DNA of 64,000 nt from Candidatus Binatia bacterium (GCA_035631035.1 DASQJL010000060.1:1-64000), one strand, 5' to 3'; counted from the first letter of the stretch, positions 26,201 to 37,470 are shown. Made by a program: numbers and translations. The notes: generated by a model from the sequence alone, not told the origin.

Positions 26201-29200
26201 CGGCTCCCGGCGCGCCGGCCCCGGTGGCGCCCGCCGGGGCGGCGGGCTTGAAGATCAGCCCCAGGTTTCTCCGGCCGTTCATCTTCACGATCGCGGGCGC
26301 GTCGAAACGCAGGTGCCGCACGAACTCCAGCTTCGACTCCGCCGGCTGCGCCCCGATCCAGTCCCAGTCGAGGAATCCCTCCCCCAGGTCCGCGTTCACC
26401 GTGAAGTACCCCACCTGGAACGACGTGAGGTTCTGGAAGAAGTGGCTCCCCTGGGAGGGGGTCACGCGGAAGTCGCGGAACCCCGACTCGACGATCACGC
26501 GCGCGCCCGCGATCTGGTCCCACGTGACCGGAATGCCCAGCCAGGGGTCGGTGGAGCCCCAGCGCCCCACGCCGATCAGCAGATAGGGGCGCCCCTCGTC
26601 GGAGAGCTCGGCGTTGAAGCGCGCGACCTCGGCGGCGGCGGCGCGGCTCGCCGAGCGGTCGAAGCGGTGGAAGTCCACGACGACCGCGTCCCGGATCGAA
26701 TCGACGACGCCGTTTCCGAGCACCTGGGTGCTGCGGCAGATCAGCACCTCGGGGGGCGCGTCGGAGAGGTCGAGGTCCTCGGTCTCCCGCGCCACCACGA
26801 GCGGCCGCATCTGGAGGAAGCCGAATTCGTGCGGCCGGTCCTCGCGCGTGGAGAGGCAGCCCGCGAACTCGATCTCCGCGGGCCGGTTCATCCCGTGGCT
26901 TCCGACGTTCAGGAGCACGGTGATCACGTCGGCGAGCGGGAAGACCCCATGCTTCAGGATGGGGGCGAAGGTCACCAGCCGGACGCCGGGGCGGGCCAGC
27001 CCATCGTAGATCGCGTGATTCTCCGCCGAGTAGGTGGAGCCCATGGCGTAGAGCGTGCCGTCCCGCTCCGCGGCCTCGAGCCCGAAGCGCTTCTCGCGCA
27101 TGCCGCGGTCGGGATCGGCGTCGGCCCCTCCCGCGTCATCCAGCTCCACCGCCCAGAATTCGCGCTGCGAGTTCTTGAGGATCTCCTCGACGTCCGAGAA
27201 CTGGACGATGGCCTGCGGATGCCGCGGGCAGAAGGTGAGGCAGCGCTCGCCGCCCACGACGCCGCGCCCCATCCCGAGCGCGACCGCCGCGACGCCGTCC
27301 TCCGGCTTCAGCGGCTCGCTCGCGTAGTAGTTGAAGGAGCGCGCCACCCCCGAGAAGTCGGGGTAGAAGCGGGTGCCGTGCCGCGCCCCGACCACCTTCT
27401 GGATGGCGACCGCCATCTTCTCCTCCTCCAGGCGGTAGGGCGTCGCGTGGAGATAGTCCTTCGCCTGGCGGAGGAAGGTGGAGGCGTAGACGCGCCGGAT
27501 CGCGCCGACCAGCTCGCGAAGCCGCACCTTAGGATCGGGGTGGTTGTTCGGGAGCATGAAGGTCTCGTAGACGCCCGTGAACGGCTGGTACTGGGAGTCC
27601 TCGAGCAGGCTGGAGCTCCGGACCGCGAGCGGCCAGCGCACCGCCTCCACGAAATGGCGGAGCTTCCGCACGACGTCGCGCGGCAACGGCGTCGCCAGGA
27701 ACTCGGCGATGATCCGGTCGTCGTCCCGGCTGTTCAGGGCCAGGTCCCGCAGCTCGCGCCGGGCCAGGAAGCGGTCGAAGCAGTCGGTGGCCAGGACGAC
27801 CGCGGGCGGGACGGCGATCCGCACGCCCGGGAGCCTCCGGCCGATTCCCTGGTAGTTGAGCAGGTAGCGCACGAACGCCAGCCCGCGCGCCTTGCCGCCC
27901 AGGGAGCCGTTCCCGATCCGCGCGAAGAAGTTGCTCTCGGGATCGAACGTGTCGGGATCGAAGTCGGCGACCAGGGTCTCGCTCTGCTCGCGGCGGTACT
28001 CCGCGATCGAGGCGATCAGGTCGCGGCGCAGCTCCTCGAGCGTGTCGAAGTCGTCCACGCGGCGGGGACGGAGCTTCCGGGCCAGCGCGAACTCGGTCCG
28101 CGCCGAGAGCCAGTTCGAGAAGTGGTTCCGCTGGGCGTGGAACGCGATGCTCTCGGCGGGCGCGGTGCCGAGCTTGGCCTCGAGGCTCTTCATGTCGCGT
28201 GCCCGGTCCACCTCCGCGCCGTTCTCCATCCGGAAGATGAAGTCGCCGAACGCGAAGTTCTCCACCATGAAGGCGCGCAGGTCGGAGAGCAGGGTCTCCG
28301 AGTACTTGCGCAGGAACGCCGCCCCGACCCGGGCGGCGCCCGCCGCGAACTCGGGGCGGCTCGACTGCAGGACGATCGGCAGGTCGGGGATCCGCTCGCG
28401 CGCCATGCGCGCGAGATCGAATCCCGCCTCGCGGCTGGGCGTCCCCCCGCGCGGAAACTCCACGTCCGAGATCAACCCGAGGAGATAGGGCTGGTAGCGC
28501 AGGAAGAGCGCCCAGGCCTCCTCGAACGTTTTCGCCAGGAGGAGCTTCGGGCGGGCGCGCGAGCGCACCAGCCGGTGCGAGGGGTTGATCGACTCCCCGA
28601 TCAGCCGCTCCGACTGGTGGATCAGCTCGGTGTAGATCTCGGGCAGGAAGGAGGAGTAGTAGCGGACGTTGTCCTCCACGATGAGGAGCACCCGCACCCC
28701 CATCGCGCCGGTGTCGTGCGCCGCGTTCCGGCGGTCCTCGACGTACTTCACGATCGCGACCAGCACACGCGCGTTCCCCTGCCAGAGGAAGAGCCCGTCC
28801 AGGTCGGAGAGGTCGTGGCGGGCCTCGAACTCCTTCCGCTCGTCGTTGTCGTACGCCATGGCCACGACCGGGATGTCGAGGCCGGACCGCTTCACCTCGC
28901 GGGCGATCTCCGTGGCGTCGGCGTCGGAGGCGCGCAGGGTCGTGAGGATCAGGTTGAAGCGGCGCTCGGCCTTTGCCAGGGCGAGCGCCTCGTGCCCGCT
29001 GAAGACGTGTGTGAGCCCCGGCGTGTGGTGAAGCGAGAGCTCCAGGAACTCCCCCGCGATCAGCTCGTTCAGCCGCCCGTCCTCCTGCAGCGTGAAGGAG
29101 TCATAGAGGCTGGAGACCAGGAGGATGTCCTGGACCCGGAACGGCATCAGGTTCTGGAACGCCTGGAAGGGATTGGAAACGTCGGGGATCGCGTCGGTCG

Positions 29201-29213
29201 GCGTCGTGCTCAC
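26187..29213 (-). CDS. Two-receiver PEP/pyruvate-binding domain protein (PEP synthase-like)
   Basis: 1008 residues from a GTG at 29213. Residues 25-160 resemble a response-regulator receiver but lack the phospho-acceptor Asp (FNLILTTLR). About 172-330 is a complete receiver: LLIVEDN, acceptor Asp in LISDVEFP, Ser in VLQSSRP, Lys in FLRKYSE. From about 440 follows a PPDK_N/PEP synthase nucleotide-binding domain (GNGSLGGKARGLAFV, LAVRSSSLLEDSQ, VYETFMLPN, ALGMGRGVVGGERCL). No PEP-utilising phosphohistidine domain (TSHAA-like) or PEP-binding barrel is present; the C-terminus (LLIGVGRWGSTDPWLG) is its own domain. It is therefore unlikely to be a complete PEP synthase. Ribosome binding site weak. 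Its 3' end overlaps the nagB stop by 14 bases, convergently. Confidence 0.82.
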   Translation of the reverse strand: MSTTPTDAIPDVSNPFQAFQNLMPFRVQDILLVSSLYDSFTLQEDGRLNELIAGEFLELSLHHTPGLTHVFSGHEALALAKAERRFNLILTTLRASDADATEIAREVKRSGLDIPVVAMAYDNDERKEFEARHDLSDLDGLFLWQGNARVLVAIVKYVEDRRNAAHDTGAMGVRVLLIVEDNVRYYSSFLPEIYTELIHQSERLIGESINPSHRLVRSRARPKLLLAKTFEEAWALFLRYQPYLLGLISDVEFPRGGTPSREAGFDLARMARERIPDLPIVLQSSRPEFAAGAARVGAAFLRKYSETLLSDLRAFMVENFAFGDFIFRMENGAEVDRARDMKSLEAKLGTAPAESIAFHAQRNHFSNWLSARTEFALARKLRPRRVDDFDTLEELRRDLIASIAEYRREQSETLVADFDPDTFDPESNFFARIGNGSLGGKARGLAFVRYLLNYQGIGRRLPGVRIAVPPAVVLATDCFDRFLARRELRDLALNSRDDDRIIAEFLATPLPRDVVRKLRHFVEAVRWPLAVRSSSLLEDSQYQPFTGVYETFMLPNNHPDPKVRLRELVGAIRRVYASTFLRQAKDYLHATPYRLEEEKMAVAIQKVVGARHGTRFYPDFSGVARSFNYYASEPLKPEDGVAAVALGMGRGVVGGERCLTFCPRHPQAIVQFSDVEEILKNSQREFWAVELDDAGGADADPDRGMREKRFGLEAAERDGTLYAMGSTYSAENHAIYDGLARPGVRLVTFAPILKHGVFPLADVITVLLNVGSHGMNRPAEIEFAGCLSTREDRPHEFGFLQMRPLVVARETEDLDLSDAPPEVLICRSTQVLGNGVVDSIRDAVVVDFHRFDRSASRAAAAEVARFNAELSDEGRPYLLIGVGRWGSTDPWLGIPVTWDQIAGARVIVESGFRDFRVTPSQGSHFFQNLTSFQVGYFTVNADLGEGFLDWDWIGAQPAESKLEFVRHLRFDAPAIVKMNGRRNLGLIFKPAAPAGATGAGAPGAATAR

Positions 29214-29241
29214 GGCGGGATGATGCCACGGACGACGCGGG

Positions 29242-29279
29242 AAAAACAGCGCGGGCGGCGGGAGAACCCCGCCGCCCGC
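29242..29279 (-). terminator. Intrinsic terminator after gdhA
   Basis: GCGGGCGGCGGG at 29251-29262 pairs perfectly with CCCGCCGCCCGC at 29268-29279 (12 bases). On the minus strand the hairpin is followed after four bases by TTTTT (29246-29242). It separates the nitrogen operon from the PEP/pyruvate-binding gene. Confidence 0.82.
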
Positions 29280-29305
29280 CAGGAGAGCGATGCGTCCGGA
29301 CCGGT

Positions 29306-30760
<1,455 letters not shown>

Positions 30761-30777
30761 TTACAACCAGAAGCCGC

Positions 30778-31908
30778 TCATTGCAGCACGTGAATATTCT
30801 TTCGCTCGCAGATCCGGTTCAGCTCGTCCGGCCACACGGTCACGCTGACCTCTCCGAGATGCGCCTTCCGCAGTAGGAGCATCACGGTGCGCGACTGGCC
30901 AATGCCGCCTCCGATGGACAGCGGGATCTCGTCGTTCAGGATCGCCTGGTGATACGGGAGCTTGAGGAAATCGAGCTGTCCCGTGATCTCGAGCTGCTGC
31001 CGCAGGGTCTCCTTGGTCACCCGGATCCCCATCGACGTGAGCTCGTGCCGCCGCTGGGTGACGGGATTCCAGACCAGGATGTCCCCGTTCAGCCCGTGCA
31101 TCGGCCTTCCATCCTCGGTCACCGTCGGCGTGACCCAGTCGTCGTAGTCCGCCGCCCGCATCTCGTGCGGGTAGCCGTCCCCGAGGATCCAGCCGATCCC
31201 GATGATGAATACGGCCGGGTGCTTCTGGAGGATCGCGGTCTCGCGCTGCTTCCGCGGGAGATCGGGATACATCGCGAGCAGATCCTCGGCGTGGATGAAG
31301 GTGAGCTCCTCGGGCAGCGCCGGGAAGGACGAGGCCTGGAGCTTCGGGAACTCCTTCCGGATGAAGGCCTCGGAGCCATGGATCACGCCCCAGATCGCCC
31401 GGACGGTCTCCTTCAGGTAGGCCAGGTTGCGCTGCTCGGGACGGATCGCCTTCTCCCAGTCCCACTGGTCCACGTAGGCGCTGTGGTCGTGGTCCAGGAA
31501 GTAGTCCTTCCGCACCGCGCGCATATCCGTGCAGATGCCTTCGCCGGGCACGCACTCGAACTGCCGGAGCGCGAGCCGTTTCCACTTCGTGGCCGCCTGC
31601 ACCACCTGCGTGTGCATCCGCTCGTCGAGGCCCAGGCCGCACCGGAATTCCACCGGGGTGCGCGAGCCGTCGCGATCCAGATAATCGTTCAGTCCGCTCT
31701 CGCGCGTGACGACGAGCGGCACCTCCACGTGGAACAGACCCAGCGCCTTGCAGAGGTTCTCCTCCAGATGGAGCTTCAGCGCGTGAATCGCGAGCTGGGT
31801 CTCCTTCGGATCGAGGAGCGACCGGTACCCGTTGGGCAGGATGCGCTCCACCTCCTCGTACGTGCTGATGCCGGGACCCGCCAGGTCCGCGGTCTTGGTC
31901 GATGCCAT
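30778..31908 (-). CDS. asnA: Aspartate-ammonia ligase (asparagine synthetase A)
   Basis: 376 residues, somewhat longer than E. coli AsnA (330). It makes asparagine from aspartate, ATP and ammonia, using a class II tRNA-synthetase-like fold. Motifs: QLAIHALKLHLEENLCKALGLFHVEVPL in parts, DHDHSAYVDQWDWEKAI, KDYFLDHD, and the motif-3-like IGGGIGQSRTVMLLL. ATG at 31908 with GGAGG 7 bases upstream, 37 bases after the CoA-transferase stop. The ammonia-dependent (not glutamine-dependent) enzyme next to gdhA suggests growth under ammonium-rich conditions or re-capture of ammonia released by alanine oxidation. Confidence 0.96.
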   Translation of the reverse strand: MASTKTADLAGPGISTYEEVERILPNGYRSLLDPKETQLAIHALKLHLEENLCKALGLFHVEVPLVVTRESGLNDYLDRDGSRTPVEFRCGLGLDERMHTQVVQAATKWKRLALRQFECVPGEGICTDMRAVRKDYFLDHDHSAYVDQWDWEKAIRPEQRNLAYLKETVRAIWGVIHGSEAFIRKEFPKLQASSFPALPEELTFIHAEDLLAMYPDLPRKQRETAILQKHPAVFIIGIGWILGDGYPHEMRAADYDDWVTPTVTEDGRPMHGLNGDILVWNPVTQRRHELTSMGIRVTKETLRQQLEITGQLDFLKLPYHQAILNDEIPLSIGGGIGQSRTVMLLLRKAHLGEVSVTVWPDELNRICERKNIHVLQ

Positions 31909-31945
31909 GGGTCAGCCTCCGTGCGCGGCCGCGCCGCGCCAAGGG

Positions 31946-33289
31946 TCAGAGGAGCTTCCGTTTCATCGCGCCGCGCTCCAGCTCCTCGCGGAACCGGGGA
32001 TGGGCGATGTCGATCAGGGCGCGGGCCCGCTCGCGGAGAGACTTCCCGTGCAGGTCCGCGACCCCGAACTCGGTGGCCACGAAATGGACGTCGGCGCGCG
32101 ACGTCACCACGCCGGCGCCGGGATCGAGATACGGCGTGATGCGGGAGACCTCGCCGCCCTTGGCGGTCGAGGGGAGGGCGATGATCGCCCTGCCGCCCCG
32201 GGCGCGCGAGGCGCCCCGGACGAAGTCGACCTGCCCTCCGAATCCCGAGTAGGCCATGTCCCCGATGGAATCGGAGCAGACCTGCCCGGTGAGGTCGATC
32301 TGGATCGCGGAGTTGATCGCGACCATGCGGTCGTTCTGCGCGATCACGAAGGGATCGTTCACGTAGTCGCTCGGATGGAACTCCACGATGGGGTTGTCGT
32401 GGATGAAGTCGAAGAGCGGCCGCGTGCCCAGGACGAACGAGGCGACGATCTTCCCGGGGTGGAGCGTTTTCCGCTCATTCGTCACGACGCCGGCCTGGAC
32501 CAGCTCGATGATGCCGTCCGAGAACATCTCGGTGTGTACGCCCAGGTGCTTCCGGTCCCTGAGATGGTGGAGCACCGCGTCCGGGATGCCGCCGATGCCC
32601 AGCTGCAGCGTGGATCCGTCCTCGACCAGCGCGGCCACGTTCCGGCCGATGTCGTCGAACGCGTCGGCCATCCGCACGTGCGGGAGCTCGACCAGGGGCT
32701 CGTCCACCTCGACGAACCGGGTCACGTTGCGCGCGTGGATGAAGTTGTCCCCCAGCACACGCGGCATCCGGGGATTCACCTGTGCGATCACGATGCGGGC
32801 CGTCGCCGCCGCCGCCTTGGTGCACTCCACCCCGACGCCGAAGCTGCAGAAGCCGTGCTCGTCGGGCGGCGACACCTGGATCAGGGCGACGTCCAGCGGG
32901 ATCGTGCGCGTGGTGAAGAGGCGCGGGATCTCGGAGAGGAAGACCGGGAGGTAGTCCGCGCGGCCTTCGTTCACGGCATCGCGGGTGTTCTTCCCGATGA
33001 AGAGGGCGACGTGGCGGAAATGACGCTCCATGCCGGGAAGGGCGTAGTCGGCCCGCCCCTGGGACATGAGATGCATCACGCGCACGTCGTGAAGCCCGTC
33101 CCGGCGCGCGACCAGGGCGGCGAGCAGGGTCTGCGGCGCCGCGCAGCCCGGATGCACGTACACCGTGTCGCCCGGCCGGACCAGGCGCAGCGCCTCCTCG
33201 GGCGAGACCAGCTTGTCGTGATACTCGAGGGTGGAACGAGGGAGCGTGGTCGTCGCGACGGCCGGCGCGTCCAGGCTATCGGGCGACAT
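31946..33289 (-). CDS. Acetyl-CoA hydrolase/CoA-transferase family protein
   Basis: 447 residues of the family including 4-hydroxybutyrate CoA-transferase, acetate:succinate CoA-transferase and acetyl-CoA hydrolase. Seen: VRPGDTVYVHPGCAAPQ, LIQVSPPDEHGFCSFGVGVE, LQLGIGGIPDAVL, the catalytic Glu in GVHTEMFSDGIIEL, and VSGFGGQVDFVRGA-like SGFGGQVDFVRGASRA near the C-terminus. Length and plan fit the 4-hydroxybutyrate/butyryl transferases. It starts inside the last 14 bases of the alanine dehydrogenase-like gene with GAGGAG upstream. In context it may exchange acetyl-CoA with acetate or another acid; the acceptor is unknown. Confidence 0.9.
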   Translation of the reverse strand: MSPDSLDAPAVATTTLPRSTLEYHDKLVSPEEALRLVRPGDTVYVHPGCAAPQTLLAALVARRDGLHDVRVMHLMSQGRADYALPGMERHFRHVALFIGKNTRDAVNEGRADYLPVFLSEIPRLFTTRTIPLDVALIQVSPPDEHGFCSFGVGVECTKAAAATARIVIAQVNPRMPRVLGDNFIHARNVTRFVEVDEPLVELPHVRMADAFDDIGRNVAALVEDGSTLQLGIGGIPDAVLHHLRDRKHLGVHTEMFSDGIIELVQAGVVTNERKTLHPGKIVASFVLGTRPLFDFIHDNPIVEFHPSDYVNDPFVIAQNDRMVAINSAIQIDLTGQVCSDSIGDMAYSGFGGQVDFVRGASRARGGRAIIALPSTAKGGEVSRITPYLDPGAGVVTSRADVHFVATEFGVADLHGKSLRERARALIDIAHPRFREELERGAMKRKLL

Positions 33290-34409
33290 CGTAGCTCCTC
33301 TCCCGCTCCGGATTCCGGTACGGCAGGTCCAGAACCGAGGCGATCTTGGGCTCGAGGCAGTAGCCGTCGTGCGTGTAGACGCCGCGCGCGAGCACCGGGT
33401 CGTCGTGGAGCACCCGGTCGGGACCGAGCCGGGCGATCTCGGCGAGATACGGCAGGATGATGTTCGAGAGCGCCGCCGTCGCGGTGCGCGGGACGAGCGC
33501 CGGAATGTTCGGGACGCAGAAATGGACGACGCCCTCGCGCACGTACGTCGGATCGAGGATGTTGGTGGGACGCGAGGTGGTGGAGCATCCGCCCTGGTCG
33601 ATCGAGACGTCGAGGAAGACCGAGCGCGGCCGCATCGAGCGGACGAGCCGCTCGTCCAGGAGGTGCGGCGTCGTCTCCATCGGGATCAGCACCGCGCCGA
33701 TCAGGGCGTCGGCGATCGGCACGAACCGCTCGATGTTGTACGGGGTCGCCACCGCGGTCGTCACGGGCGCCGGCACGCGGGCGAGGAGCCTCCGGAGGCG
33801 CTCCACGTCCCGGTCGAGCACGATCACCTGGGCGCCGGTGACGGCGGCGCGCATGGCCGCCGTCGATCCCACCACGCCCGCGCCCAGGATCACGACGATC
33901 CCCGGAGGGACGCCGGGGATGCCGTCGAGCATGATCCCGCGCCCTCCCTGCCGCGTCTGGAGGTACTGCGCCGCGATCGGGACCGCCAGCTTCCCCGCGA
34001 TCTCGCTCATGGCCGTCAGCACGGGACGGTCGCCGTTCTCGCCTCCGATCGCTTCGAACCCGATGGCGGTGACGCGGCGGCGCACCAGGTGCTCCACCAG
34101 GCTCTTCGGCGCGGACGAGAGGTGCAGGAAGGAGAAGAGGATCTTTCCCTCCTCCAGCAGGCGGCTCTCCTCGAGCGAGGGCGGGATGACCTTGAGGATC
34201 ACCCGCGACCGCCCGATCACCTCCTCGGCCGAGTAGACGATGGTGGCGCCCGCGTCGCGGTAGGCCTGGTCGTCGAATCCCGAGCTCGCGCCCGCGTCCG
34301 ACTGGATCACCACGCGGTTCCCCTGCCGCACCAGCTCCCCGACGGCGAAGGGGATCAGCGCGACGCGGGTCTCGCCCGAATAGGTCTCTTTCAGGATTCC
34401 GATGTCCAT
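33276..34409 (-). CDS. Alanine dehydrogenase/PNT family protein
   Basis: 377 residues. Alanine dehydrogenase features: GILKETYSGETRVALIP (substrate Arg), catalytic His in FSFLHLSSA, GGRGIMLDGIPGV, the NAD motif ILGAGVVGSTAAMRA, catalytic Asp in LDVSIDQGGCS, and VHFCVPNIPALVPRTAT. It would oxidise alanine to pyruvate and ammonia with NAD. Odd: the usual KVKEP segment, whose second Lys contacts the substrate carboxylate, reads KVIPP. Variant alanine dehydrogenases with a PP in this place exist, so the function is probable rather than certain. The ATG overlaps the malic enzyme stop by 4 bases. Confidence 0.87.
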   Translation of the reverse strand: MDIGILKETYSGETRVALIPFAVGELVRQGNRVVIQSDAGASSGFDDQAYRDAGATIVYSAEEVIGRSRVILKVIPPSLEESRLLEEGKILFSFLHLSSAPKSLVEHLVRRRVTAIGFEAIGGENGDRPVLTAMSEIAGKLAVPIAAQYLQTRQGGRGIMLDGIPGVPPGIVVILGAGVVGSTAAMRAAVTGAQVIVLDRDVERLRRLLARVPAPVTTAVATPYNIERFVPIADALIGAVLIPMETTPHLLDERLVRSMRPRSVFLDVSIDQGGCSTTSRPTNILDPTYVREGVVHFCVPNIPALVPRTATAALSNIILPYLAEIARLGPDRVLHDDPVLARGVYTHDGYCLEPKIASVLDLPYRNPERERSYDVAR

Positions 34410-36718
34410 CACACGAGCTCCTCGACCGGAATCGCGGGACGCCGCGCGACGCGCTCCCGCTCCTCGTCCCGGAGCTGCGCCTCGAGAACGGCGATCGAGG
34501 CGATGTGGATGATCTCGTTGTCGTCGGAGGTCGGCGACACGATGTGGACCGGCTTCGCCAGGCCGGTGAGGATCGGGCCGATCGTCTCGGCCCCGCCCAG
34601 GCGCTGCATCAGCTTGTAGGCGAGGTTGCCCGAATGGAGATCGGGGAAGACGAGGACGTTGGCGTCCCCCTGGATGCGGCTGAAGGGGAAATGCTCCTGG
34701 GCGACGGCGGGGTCCACCGCGGCCTCGAGCTGCATCTCGCCGTCCACGACCAGGTCCGGCGCCCGCTTCGCCACCAGCCGGGCCGCCTCGCGCACCGTGT
34801 CCACCAGCGGATGCTGGGCCGATCCGAAGCTGGAGAAGGAGAGCATCGCGACGCGCGGGTCGAAACCGAATTCGCGCGCCACACCGGCCGCCAGGATCGC
34901 GATCTCCGCGAGCTCCTCGGCCGTGGGCTGGATGTTCACGGTGGTGTCCGCGAAGAACCAGCACTTCCGGCGCGCGATGATGCAGTAGACGCCGCACACG
35001 CGCGTGATGCCGGGGCGGAGCCCGATGATCTGGAGCGCGGGGCGGATCGTGTCGGGATAGTGCTGCGTCACCCCGGACACCAGCCCGTCCGCGTCCCCCA
35101 TCTGCACCATCATCGTGCCAAAGTAGTTCGGATTCAGCAGCAGCGTATCGGCTTCCTTCGCGGTCAGCCCCTTTCGCTGCCGCATGCGGTAGAGCGCGTC
35201 CACGTACGCCTCCCGCTTGGGATGGCGCCGCGGATGCACGAGCTCGATCCCGGCGAGCGACAGGTCCAGGTGCCGGGCTTCGCGCTCGATCTCCTCCGGC
35301 TTGCCGAGGAGCACGGGGCGCGCGATGCCCTCGGTCACCAGGTGCGCGGCTACGCGCAGGATGCGCGGATGCGTCCCCTCCGGGAACACGATCCGCCGCG
35401 GCGACCGGCGCGCGCGATGCATCACGGCGCGCGCGATCTCGCGCGACTTGCCGAGCCGCGCCTCCAGCCGATCCCGGTACTCACCGAGATCGATCGTCAG
35501 GCGGGCGACGCCGGTCTCCATGGCGGCCTTCGCCACGGCGGGCGCGACCCAGAGCAGCACGCGCGGGTCGAACGGCTTGGGAATCAGGTAGTCGGGACCG
35601 AAATGCAGCGTCTCGACGCCGTAGGCGCGCGCCACCGCGTCGGGCACGTCCTGCTTCGCCAGGTCGGCCAGCGCGGCGGTCGCGGCGAGCTTCATCTCGT
35701 CGTTGAAACGGCGGGCGCGGACGTCCAGCGCTCCCCGGAAGAGGAAGGGGAACCCGAGGACGTTGTTGACCTGGTTCGGGTAGTCGGAGCGGCCGGTCGC
35801 CATGAGCACGTCGGGTCGGGCCGCCTTGGCGTCGGGGTAGCTGATCTCGGGATCGGGGTTGGCGCAGGCGAAGAGGATCGGCTTCGGCCCCATCGATCGC
35901 ACCATGTCCTGGGTCACGAGCCCCGCGCTCGAGAGCCCGAGCAGCACGTCGGCGCCGCGGAGCGCGTCGGCGACCGTGCGCGCCGTCGTCTGGACGGCGA
36001 ACTCGGCCTTGTACGGATTCAGCTCGCCGAGGCGGCCGGTGTGCACGACCCCCTTGCGGTCGCACAACGTGATCTGATCCTTGCGCAATCCGAGCTTGGT
36101 GAAGTGGCGCGCGGAGGCGATGCCGGACGCGCCCGCTCCGAGGATCACGACGCGGATGTCCCGCAGCTTCTTCCCCGTGACCTCGAGCGCGTTCAGGAGG
36201 GCCGCGCCGGTGATGATCGCCGTACCGTGCTGGTCGTCGTGAAAGACCGGAATGGAAACGAGCGCCTGGAGCTTCTGCTCGATGGCGAAGCACTCGGGAG
36301 CCTTGATGTCTTCGAGATTGATGCCCCCGAACGTCGGCTCGAGGAGCGCGCAGAGCCGGACGATCTCCTCCGGGTCCTTCGACGCGATCTCGATGTCGAA
36401 CACGTCCACGTCCGCGAAGCGTTTGAAGAGGACGCCCTTCCCCTCCATGACCGGCTTGCCCGCCAGCGGGCCGATGTCGCCCAGGCCGAGCACGGCGGTG
36501 CCGTTCGTGATGACGGCCACGAGGTTTCCGCGCGCCGTGTATTCGTAGGCGAGATCGGGGTTCTTCTCGATCTCCAGGCAGGGCACCGCGACGCCGGGGG
36601 TATAGGCGAGGGAGAGATCTTTCTGCGTGGCGCAGGGCTTCGTGGATACGACTTCGATCTTGCCGGGGCGGCCGCCCCGATGATAGTCGAGGGCTTCTTT
36701 GAAGAGTGCGTCGGCCAT
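34409..36718 (-). CDS. maeB: NADP-dependent malic enzyme with C-terminal phosphotransacetylase-like domain
   Basis: 769 residues, the size of MaeB. Residues 1-430 are the malic enzyme: [39 protein letters not shown] in parts, [23 protein letters not shown] (metal ligands), and the Rossmann [14 protein letters not shown]. Residues about 440-769 are a PTA-like domain ([42 protein letters not shown]), which in MaeB is regulatory, sensing acetyl-CoA. It decarboxylates malate to pyruvate, reducing NADP. It heads the operon; ATG at 36718 has AAGGGG upstream. Pyruvate made here is the product of the next enzyme, linking the two. Confidence 0.95.
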   Translation of the reverse strand: MADALFKEALDYHRGGRPGKIEVVSTKPCATQKDLSLAYTPGVAVPCLEIEKNPDLAYEYTARGNLVAVITNGTAVLGLGDIGPLAGKPVMEGKGVLFKRFADVDVFDIEIASKDPEEIVRLCALLEPTFGGINLEDIKAPECFAIEQKLQALVSIPVFHDDQHGTAIITGAALLNALEVTGKKLRDIRVVILGAGASGIASARHFTKLGLRKDQITLCDRKGVVHTGRLGELNPYKAEFAVQTTARTVADALRGADVLLGLSSAGLVTQDMVRSMGPKPILFACANPDPEISYPDAKAARPDVLMATGRSDYPNQVNNVLGFPFLFRGALDVRARRFNDEMKLAATAALADLAKQDVPDAVARAYGVETLHFGPDYLIPKPFDPRVLLWVAPAVAKAAMETGVARLTIDLGEYRDRLEARLGKSREIARAVMHRARRSPRRIVFPEGTHPRILRVAAHLVTEGIARPVLLGKPEEIEREARHLDLSLAGIELVHPRRHPKREAYVDALYRMRQRKGLTAKEADTLLLNPNYFGTMMVQMGDADGLVSGVTQHYPDTIRPALQIIGLRPGITRVCGVYCIIARRKCWFFADTTVNIQPTAEELAEIAILAAGVAREFGFDPRVAMLSFSSFGSAQHPLVDTVREAARLVAKRAPDLVVDGEMQLEAAVDPAVAQEHFPFSRIQGDANVLVFPDLHSGNLAYKLMQRLGGAETIGPILTGLAKPVHIVSPTSDDNEIIHIASIAVLEAQLRDEERERVARRPAIPVEELV

Positions 36719-37005
36719 GGCTTTCGTCCCCTTTCGACTCGAGCGCCCGGCGGCCCGCCGTAACGCCCCGTCTGAGCCCATCTTCGGTCCGGATTCAGGC
36801 GCCGGTAAGGTGGCCGCAAGTAGCATGGACACTGGGCCCTGCGTGATTCGAACTGCGCCGCGAATGGGGCGGGATCGGGGCCCCGAAACGGGCGGGTGGG
36901 CGAGGGTGTTCGGCGGTCCGCCGGCAGTTCCGCCGTAATCTCCCTTGATCCCAACGGGTTACGGACGGCATTCAGGCGCGGACGCGGGATGCCGAAGAGT
37001 ACGGG
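36719..37005. other. Divergent intergenic region, no gene seen
   Basis: A 287-base region between maeB and rlpA, which must contain the promoters of both the five-gene operon and rlpA. A hairpin-prone run GGGGCCCCG-like sequence near 36877 and a T-loop-like GTTCGAATC on the minus strand near 36850 were seen, but neither belongs to a recognisable element. Confidence 0.35.
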
Positions 37006-37410
37006 ATGCGCCAGATCCTCGCGTTCGCCCTGCTCCTCGGCATCACCCCCGGATGCGCCGGCTCGCTTCCCGCGCCGGGCGTCGGGCCCGCGCCCTCCTC
37101 GGAAGAGCGGCTCGCGTTCGAGGAGGAGGGATACGCCTCGTACTACGGCCGGGAGCACCACGGCCAGAGAACGGCGAGCGGCGAGCGGTTCGACGCCGGC
37201 CGCCTCACCGCGGCGCATCGCACGCTCCCCTTCGGCACGCGCGTGCGGGTCACGAATCTCGACAACGGGCGCCGGGTCGTGGTGACCGTCACCGACCGCG
37301 GTCCCTTCCGCCGCCATCGCGTCATCGACGTCTCGCGCCGGGCGGCGAAGGATCTCGGCTTCCTGCGCGAGGGCACGGCGCGCGTGCGGCTGGAGGTTCT
37401 CTCGGGGTGA
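37006..37410 (+). CDS. rlpA: RlpA-like septal ring/peptidoglycan lipoprotein
   Basis: 134 residues with a lipoprotein-type signal (AFALLLGITPGC). The double-psi beta-barrel domain is clear: EEGYASYYGREHHGQRTASGERFD, LTAAHRTLPFGTRVRVTNL, VVVTVTDRGPFRRHRVIDVSRRAA. RlpA proteins cleave naked glycan strands at the septum. This copy has only the barrel and no SPOR domain, so it may not be targeted to the septum in the usual way. The catalytic Asp (TDRGPF) and His (AAHRTLPFGT) positions are present. Confidence 0.9.
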   Translation: MRQILAFALLLGITPGCAGSLPAPGVGPAPSSEERLAFEEEGYASYYGREHHGQRTASGERFDAGRLTAAHRTLPFGTRVRVTNLDNGRRVVVTVTDRGPFRRHRVIDVSRRAAKDLGFLREGTARVRLEVLSG

Positions 37411-37438
37411 TGCCGCGGCCGCGCGCAGCCGAGACGCC

Positions 37439-37470
37439 AAGGGCCCCCGGGCGGAAGCCCAGGGGCCCTT
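37439..37470. terminator. Bidirectional terminator hairpin between rlpA and a convergent lipoprotein gene
   Basis: AAGGGCCCC pairs with GGGGCCCTT, extended inward by GGGC-GGAA-GCCC after a C/A mismatch: 13 base pairs. It lies between converging genes (stops at 37410 and 37507), where a shared terminator is expected. T-tracts are short (TTCGTT on the right). Confidence 0.72.

Noticed and set aside
36840-36860. GTTCGAATC on the minus strand in the maeB-rlpA gap
   Set aside because: T-stem bases do not pair and there is no cloverleaf upstream.
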